Below are positions 46,629 through 51,643 of a DNA stretch of 51,643 nucleotides, piece by piece (the first letter of the stretch is position 1; the number at the start of each line of letters is the position of its first letter). Source of the stretch: Methanobacterium sp. UBA279. GTDB taxonomy: Archaea > Methanobacteriota > Methanobacteria > Methanobacteriales > Methanobacteriaceae. The DNA is taken from assembly GCA_002502855.1 (NCBI GenBank), contig DAQK01000001.1, forward strand, positions 69,453 through 121,095, read 5' to 3'. Under the pieces are notes generated by a model. It worked only from the letters and a program-made list of their open reading frames with translations. It was not told the origin of the DNA and did not search any database. A program made the position numbers and the translations under genes.

Positions 46629-46651
46629 AAAAAAAAGGAATTAAAAAAAAA
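46629..46651 (-). terminator. Oligo-T terminator after htpX
   Basis: Minus-strand runs of nine (46643-46651) and eight (46629-46636) T residues lie 25-50 nt after the htpX stop. Confidence 0.5.
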
Positions 46652-46676
46652 TTGTTTTTTTTAACTTACACTGTTT

Positions 46677-47636
46677 TCAACTCATCTCAGACAGTCTTTT
46701 AACCCTTTTAACCATGTTGGGGTGGGTGGAGAGTACTTCCATGATCTGACTGCCGGTACCTACCTTGGTTTGTCGGTATTTTAGTTCATCCAGTTCAACT
46801 TCACTGATGGTTCCATCCCTATCAAGGTCCAGTTGTTGTAAATCACTGATCACATCACTGGAACTGGAGATGTCGTTGACGAAGAAGGCTTTCACACCCT
46901 CAACTTCCTTCTTTTCCCTTTTATCTGCTACAGCTGAGCTATAGGTAAGTTTGTAAAGTGCGCTGGCCAGTTCATGTGGTGGGTTTCCCAGTTCTACACT
47001 TCCCTGGTCTGCGTAGTACTCCCTGACTCGTGACACGAAGAGAACTATCAGTTCTGACAAGGCATATCCTATCAAGGCCACTATCCCGATGAGTCCGGCA
47101 TTATCATTGTCACCGCCACTGAATAATGTGCTGATGAATATGTAGTAGAAGATCAGTGGAACGGCGCTGATCATGGTTATCACCGCCATGTCCCGGTGGT
47201 TGATATGGGATAGTTCATGTCCCAGGACCGCCCTTAATTCTCCTTCATCTAATATTTGAAGTAATCCCCTGGTTACGCAGACTCTACCGTCACTTTTGGT
47301 TCTCCCGAAGGCGAATGCGTTGGGTATGTTCACTTCAGAGATTCCTACCTTTGGTTTGGGGATGCCGGCCCTCATGGCCAGATCTTCCACCATGGCATGG
47401 AGTTTAGGGGCCTCATGGGATTCTACATATCTCACCCGCATGGTCATTTCCACCAGCTTCGGCCCCAGGAGATACTGGCCCACTACTATGGCCACAGCTA
47501 GTATAGCGTAGAAGGTAAGATTCCCGAAGTGCAGGAAATATCCGGCCAGTGTAACAATTACGTAAATTAGGAAAAATAATAAGGCAATTGCTAAATATAA
47601 CCGCATGGTTAATCTTAACGTTCCCATTTTCTTCAT
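46677..47636 (-). CDS. htpX: HtpX-like membrane metalloprotease with EF-hand insertion
   Basis: The 319-residue M48 protease has two N-terminal membrane helices, the zinc motif HELSH at residues 140-144, the third ligand region VREYYAD, and the C-terminal STHPNMVKRVKRL. The family degrades damaged membrane proteins. Between the active site and the C-terminal motif, residues 270-281 read DLDRDGTISEVE, a complete 12-residue EF-hand calcium loop (D1, D3, D5, G6, I8, E12). This suggests calcium control. Confidence 0.88.
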   Translation of the reverse strand: MKKMGTLRLTMRLYLAIALLFFLIYVIVTLAGYFLHFGNLTFYAILAVAIVVGQYLLGPKLVEMTMRVRYVESHEAPKLHAMVEDLAMRAGIPKPKVGISEVNIPNAFAFGRTKSDGRVCVTRGLLQILDEGELRAVLGHELSHINHRDMAVITMISAVPLIFYYIFISTLFSGGDNDNAGLIGIVALIGYALSELIVLFVSRVREYYADQGSVELGNPPHELASALYKLTYSSAVADKREKKEVEGVKAFFVNDISSSSDVISDLQQLDLDRDGTISEVELDELKYRQTKVGTGSQIMEVLSTHPNMVKRVKRLSEMS

Positions 47637-47738
47637 TTTTTTATCACCTAAATGTTCACATTCATAATATCTGATATCCTATATAAATATTTCTGATGAA
47701 TAATCTAATTTTTTATATGACTAAGTTCAAGGAAATTC

Positions 47739-48816
47739 ATGAATAATTTAGCCAGGTCCAGAAAGAGAATTATCTCCTTTAAAACTGCTTCAATTTTTGG
47801 TGCAGCATTGATAATATGGGTCGGTGCTTTTTTTTATTACCTAACCAAAGTATGGAAACAAATATTATATTCTTTAATTTTCTCACTCCTTTAGTGGGAT
47901 TTCTCTCTTTTTTAGGTTTAATATATGCTGCAAAGAGGTCTACAATTTACGGAAATTGTATTTATCTAGGCTGGTTGCTTGCTGCATCTTCCATATTGCT
48001 GTATGTTATAGGAGATGTGATATGGGCTTTTCTGGAGGTTGTTTTACATGTTCAACCTTTTCCATCTGCTGCTGATATATTTTATTTGCTATATTATTTA
48101 TTTTTTATTAATGGGGACTGTTTTTTTATTTGCTATATTATTTATTTTTCTTAATGGGGACTGTTTTTATTATTCAGGCCTCGATTGTCCTGAAAATATT
48201 TATAAAACTATTTTAGATGACTTGATTGTAGTGTTTTCTGCCATATGGATATCATGGAATACCTTATTTTCTATTGTTATTGCTCAAGGGACTACATCGG
48301 CATTTTCTTTATATTTATTTTATATAATTCGGGATTTTGTTATATTTATGATTTTAATAAATTTAGCACTGAAAACAAGTAAATAAGTGGGATAAAAATC
48401 CTATCATATTATTGACCGTGGCTATTCTGGTTCAATTCATATCAGATGTTGTTATCACTTATCAATTTTCCAATGGAATTTACATGTCCAGTCAGTTGAC
48501 TGCTATTGGTTGGGTATCATCTTAGGTTCTAGTTGGGCTTGCCGGAATCCTTCAGGGTAATATAGCAAGTGTTGACACTGGTAAATTAGCCATAAAGACG
48601 CAACCAGTAAAGCATGTGATTTTTTCATTTCCCGTGATATGGATCGCTCTGGTGGTTTTCATGTTGATATGGGGTTATTACAATGTTTCACCTTCAAATT
48701 TTATGGTGATAGAGATTAAAGTACTGATATTTTTCCTGCTTTTGATGATTAGACGTGTGATATCTGTAGATGAAAACTGGAAATTTTATTTAAAGATTGA
48801 AAATAAAAAAGTGTGA
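47739..48816 (+). pseudogene. Membrane sensor protein, broken (N-terminal part of a histidine-kinase-like protein)
   Basis: ATG 47739 (AAGGAAATT upstream) starts MNNLARSRKRIISFKTASIF. The membrane region continues in other frames: PLVGFLSFLGLIYAAKRSTI, IGDVIWAFLEVVLHVQPFPS, DDLIVVFSAIWISWNTLFSI, YMSSQLTAIGWVSS, LVGLAGILQGNIAS and finally ENWKFYLKIENKKV. It has at least two frameshifts, an internal TAG near 48523 and a 44-nt tandem duplication. This multi-helix region resembles the input domain of methanobacterial sensor kinases; no kinase domain follows. Confidence 0.65.
48081..48168. repeat. 44-nt tandem duplication inside the broken sensor gene
   Basis: TTTATTTGCTATATTATTTA begins at 48081 and again at 48125, and both copies run on to AATGGGGACTGTTTTT. 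The period is not a multiple of three, so the duplication itself shifts the frame. Confidence 0.85.
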
Positions 48817-48870
48817 ATTATCTTTCTTTATAATCAGAAAAATTAATTATTTTAGAATATCTGTGCGTAT

Positions 48871-49479
48871 TCAGTAATCCCGCCAGTACTTATGGACCAG
48901 GTATACTGCCAGGATAACCACTGCTATAACCACGACGATGTCCATGTAATGGAAGTATTCCTCTATTATATTCCAGTTTGGGCCTAGCATAAACCCAATG
49001 TATGCTAAAACAAAGCACCAGGGAAGTGAGCCAATGAAGGTGTAGATGGTGAACTTCTTCAGGTCCATTTCCGCTATACCGGCAGGTAGGGATATGAAAG
49101 TTCTGATTATCGGCAGAACCCGACTTATAAGCACCGCCTCATGGCCGTATTTATCAAACCATTCATGGGCCATATCCAGCTTCGCGGGGCTTATGAGCAC
49201 GTACTTACCATATTTTTCCAGGAAGGACCTTCCACCTTTAAGCCCTACGAAATAGGCGATCCAGGAACCTATGAGGTTTCCCACCGCACCGATGATGGTA
49301 ATTCCTAAGAGGCTCATCTCACCCCGGTAGACGACGAAACCGGATAGGGGCATTATAACTTCACTGGGAAGTGGTATACACGCGCTTTCCAGGCTCATGC
49401 CTATGAAAACACCCCAGTATCCCAGATCTTCAATTAAGTAGATAGCGAAGTTGGTCACCGTTTCTATGATTCCAGCCAT
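48871..49479 (-). CDS. DedA-family membrane protein
   Basis: From ATG 49479 the protein has 202 residues and about five membrane segments. DedA landmarks are IGMSLESACIPLPSEVIMP, GSWIAYFVGLKGGRSFLEKYG and VLISRVLPIIRTFISLPAGI. The family flips phospholipids or polyprenyl phosphates. A longer frame to 49572 adds a non-homologous, charged leader without a ribosome binding site. Confidence 0.9.
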   Translation of the reverse strand: MAGIIETVTNFAIYLIEDLGYWGVFIGMSLESACIPLPSEVIMPLSGFVVYRGEMSLLGITIIGAVGNLIGSWIAYFVGLKGGRSFLEKYGKYVLISPAKLDMAHEWFDKYGHEAVLISRVLPIIRTFISLPAGIAEMDLKKFTIYTFIGSLPWCFVLAYIGFMLGPNWNIIEEYFHYMDIVVVIAVVILAVYLVHKYWRDY

Positions 49480-49590
49480 ATTAAACCATCTACATTTAAA
49501 AGTATAAAAAAGGATTATAATTCTAGGGATAAAAAAATTCTTATCTTCTGATTCACTTAATACTTTGTTCAAACATGTTATGGTGCTCGA

Positions 49591-49748
49591 ATGAAAATCA
49601 AGATAAACCTGGAAGCTTTTCTAATATTCTTAAGAGGGCTGTTCATGGGAACAGCAGACGTGATCCCCGGTGTTTCCGGTGGAACAATAGCATTGATCAC
49701 CGGCATCTATGAAAGGACTCATTCATGCCATAAGTCGTATAGACTTTA
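49591..49748 (+). pseudogene. DUF368 membrane protein, N-terminal fragment
   Basis: ATG 49591 gives MKIKINLEAFLIFLRGLFMG and TADVIPGVSGGTIALITGIYE, the signature of DUF368 (flippase-like for polyprenyl carriers). An extra G at 49715-49716 shifts the frame; the true reading LIHAISRIDF continues in the next frame until the insertion element interrupts after TTTA. Confidence 0.85.
49745..49748. repeat. Target-site duplication, left copy (TTTA)
   Basis: TTTA at 49745-49748 is repeated at 50917-50920, directly flanking the insertion element. Joining the two sides at one TTTA restores ...IDFKFLLYLVERKF. Confidence 0.75.
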
Positions 49749-50916
49749 GAGAATTTTGAAAAACTTATATTTTTCGGTTTGGTTTAGCAAGTTTTTATGT
49801 GCTTGTTTGTACAAGTAGGTGCTTATGAAATCGTTAACACAGTTTGCATTGAATAAGGCGTATGAGCGGGTTGAGAAGTTGGGTGACAAATTTGATTGAA
49901 GCCAAATAATGTGATTGATTGGGATAAATTTAGACCTATCGTTGCGGATATGTATGATAATCACACCGAAAAGGGTGGTAGGCCTAATTATGATGAAATA
50001 TTGATGGTTAAGCTATTGGTTCTTCAGGCATGGCACGGATTGTCTGATCCTGAGCTAGAACGCCAGGTGACGGACCGAATTTCGTTTATGAAGTTTCTGG
50101 GATTTCCTGAAACTATTCCGGATTATTCTACAGTCTGGTATTTCCGGGAACGCCTCGCTAAGACAGGTAAAGATGAGGAAATTTGGGGATGAACTGCAAA
50201 GACAACTAGATGAGAATAACATGAAAGTTAAAAAGGGTGTTATGCAAGATGCGACTTTCATAACCTCTGATCCTGGCCATAGCCCGGCTGATAAGCCTCG
50301 CGGGCCCGAGGCCAAAACCCGGAGAAACAAGGAAGGTACTTGGGCTAAAAAAGGCGGTAAATCACACTTTGGCTACAAACTACACATTAAAACCGATATT
50401 GATCACGGTTTGATAAGGGCGGTGGAAACCACTCCTGCAAATGTGCACAACAGCCAAATAGACCTTAGTGAACCTGGAGAAGTAGTTTACCGGGACAGAG
50501 GCTATTTTGGAGCGCCTTGTAAGGGTTATAACGCCACTATGGACCGAAATGTCCGTGGACATAAAAATAACCATTCAGGCAAAAAATGCGCAACAAAAGA
50601 ATCACCCGTAAAAAGAGCGCCCTGAAAACGACCCTTCGCCGTGATCAAAAATATCTTCCATTCCGGCCATCACCTAGTCACCACCATCCGGCGAATCCAC
50701 ACTAAAAACATATTCAACTGCTTCGGCTACAACCTAAAACAACTCATCACCCTCCAAAAAAACACAACCTAGCGAAGGCTATCAAAAAATCAAAAAAAAT
50801 TAGCCCAAAAAAACATGAAAAAATCAACCCCAAAAAATAAGTAAAAAAAAAACACTTGTAAAAATTCAAAAATACACAAAAACAAAATCTAAAAAGCTAG
50901 ATTAATCAAAATCCTC
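49749..50916 (+). mobile_element. IS5-like insertion sequence, 1168 bp, with broken transposase
   Basis: The element is bounded by TTTA duplications. The left end GAGAATTTTGA and the reverse complement of the right end, GAGGATTTTGA, form imperfect inverted repeats. It carries a DDE transposase of the IS5/DUF772 type on the plus strand. It splits a DUF368 gene. The transposase has three frameshifts, so this copy is probably immobile without help in trans. Confidence 0.85.
49825..50772 (+). pseudogene. IS5-family transposase, frameshifted
   Basis: ATG 49825 gives MKSLTQFALNKAYERVEKLG. After a shift near 49897 it continues as IDWDKFRPIVADMYDNHTEK, GGRPNYDEILMVKLLVLQAW (the IS5 N-terminal DUF772 region) and PDYSTVWYFRERL. 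After another near 50180 it gives QDATFITSDPGHSPADKPRG, KSHFGYKLHIKTDIDHGLIR and VVYRDRGYFG with DDE-domain acidic residues. After a third near 50630 it ends AVIKNIFHSGHHLVTTIRRI...QLITLQKNTT. Confidence 0.85.
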
Positions 50917-51629
50917 TTTAAATTTCTGTTGTACCTAGTAGAGAGAAAATTTAAAAAATTTAAAGAGAACGTTGTAAAGGAAATAGACTTCGAGTTATTC
51001 ATACCTTTACTATTAGGTATAGGGTTGGCTATTTTAACCATGTCCAAGGTGATATCATATCTTTTAGCCACATATCCCGCGTTAACATATACATTCTTCT
51101 TTGGTTTAATACTTTCATCTGCATTTATTGTCTACAAACATGTGGGTGGTTTAGACGTTAAAAATGTAGCATTTCTCCTGATAGGCTTTCTATTTGCCAT
51201 TATCTTCGTGGGTTTAAACCCGATCCAGGCCAACCATACTTCACCTGTAATTTTCTTCTCAGGGATGGTGGCCATATGTGCCATGATACTACCTGGAATT
51301 TCTGGAGCATTTATACTCCTGCTTTTAAACCAGTATGAATATATGATAAATGTTTTAAACAATATGCAGTTTACTGAAATAATCGTGTTCTGTTTTGGGG
51401 CATTGATAGGGATTTTATCCTTCTCAAGAGCCTTTGATTACATGCTAAATCATCATAAATCCATTACCATGTCATTTCTTGTGGGGTTGATGATCGTACT
51501 TTGAGGTTACCATATGAAAGAACAGTGGCCAGTATGGATTCGGTTATCCCGGTTATAGTGGTGGCGGTAATAGGTTTTATCCTGGGCATCGTTTTGGAGA
51601 AGGGATTTGAAGGTCACCATAAAAATTAA
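50917..51629 (+). pseudogene. DUF368 membrane protein, C-terminal fragment
   Basis: From TTTA 50917 the frame encodes FKFLLYLVERKFKKFKENVV, IDFELFIPLLLGIGLAILTM and several helices (AICAMILPGISGAFILLLLN carries a second DUF368 P-G-x-S-G motif). A one-base loss near 51499 moves the end into another frame, giving RLPYERTVASMDSVIPVIVV and ending GFEGHHKN at TAA 51627-51629, which lies inside the 25-nt repeat. Confidence 0.85.
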
Positions 51630-51643
51630 CGCTCTTACCCTCG
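51619..51643 (+). repeat. 25-nt repeat, copy 2, at the window end
   Basis: Identical to 46448-46472 up to the last base of the window. It supplies the stop codon of the DUF368 fragment. Confidence 0.8.

Larger units (their letters stand above)
46384..46676. other. Intergenic region with a repeat end and a pseudoknot-prone hairpin
   Basis: After the repeat at 46448-46472 lies a perfect 9-bp hairpin, CATTAAATT (46497-46505) with AATTTAATG (46518-46526). Six loop bases (TCGATT, 46512-46517) are complementary to AATCGA at 46558-46563. The right part has T-runs for the htpX transcript on the minus strand. No coding frame with a ribosome binding site was seen. Confidence 0.45.

Noticed and set aside
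48871..49572. Longer DedA protein starting at 49572
   Set aside because: The extra 31 residues are charged, unlike DedA N-termini, and no ribosome binding site precedes them.

Overview
The window is archaeal and points to a mesophilic, AT-rich hydrogenotrophic methanogen of the Methanobacteriales, most like Methanobacterium. This rests on a histone, aIF5B, aIF2-gamma, Rpo7, Spt4, archaeal ribosomal proteins (S6e, S24e, S27ae, S28e, L7Ae, L24e), RadB, ABCE1, an F420H2:NADP oxidoreductase, HMG-CoA reductase and GTP-dependent dephospho-CoA kinase. Promoters are archaeal (TATA box about 25 nt before the expected start) and terminators are mostly oligo-T runs. No tRNA, rRNA or CRISPR array was seen.

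Layout. 1-9.9 kb: mixed small units (partial TetR regulator with an operator-like palindrome, radB, an aminotransferase, a decayed phosphoesterase, ABCE1, a PEBP-like protein, a membrane glycosyltransferase and a KH + PP-loop ATPase). 9.9-11.4 kb: argH. 11.4-19.4 kb: two adjoining information-processing operons on the minus strand. The first is L7Ae-S28e-L24e-ndk-infB; the second is S6e-aIF2gamma-PIN-ppa-rpoE1-spt4-DUF359-S24e-S27ae. 19.6-26 kb: a chagasin-like surface protein, histone, thrC, a SpoIIM-like protein, trpS, endA, hexulose-phosphate isomerase and npdG. 26.4-33.4 kb: a glutamine amidotransferase, a gene-free gap with a candidate structured RNA, a PAP2 phosphatase, a TIM-barrel isomerase, a PIN/ATPase/KH protein, hisI, hisS and the RNA-ligase partner protein. 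33.4-39.4 kb: an accessory stretch with gene remnants, a surface-protein/Yip1 pair, aroE and a TatD-like hydrolase. 39.4-46.4 kb: a VIT-like transporter, hmgA, sucD, an unknown gene, an ABC exporter, aroD and a Ser-Lys peptidase. 46.4 kb to the end: a repeat, HtpX with an EF-hand, a broken sensor gene, DedA, and a DUF368 gene split by a 1168-bp IS5-like element.

Two signals stand out. The gap at 27.3-27.5 kb folds on paper into a compact three-way-junction RNA with a well-placed TATA box and an oligo-T end, and I recognise no known family. Second, at least ten genes carry one-base frameshifts, mostly in homopolymers or GG/TT doublets. One lies in a gene within the translation operon and another in the hexulose-phosphate isomerase. 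Sequencing or assembly error must be excluded before calling these genes dead. The window also ends inside a 25-nt sequence that occurs identically at 46448, as expected if the contig broke at a repeat.
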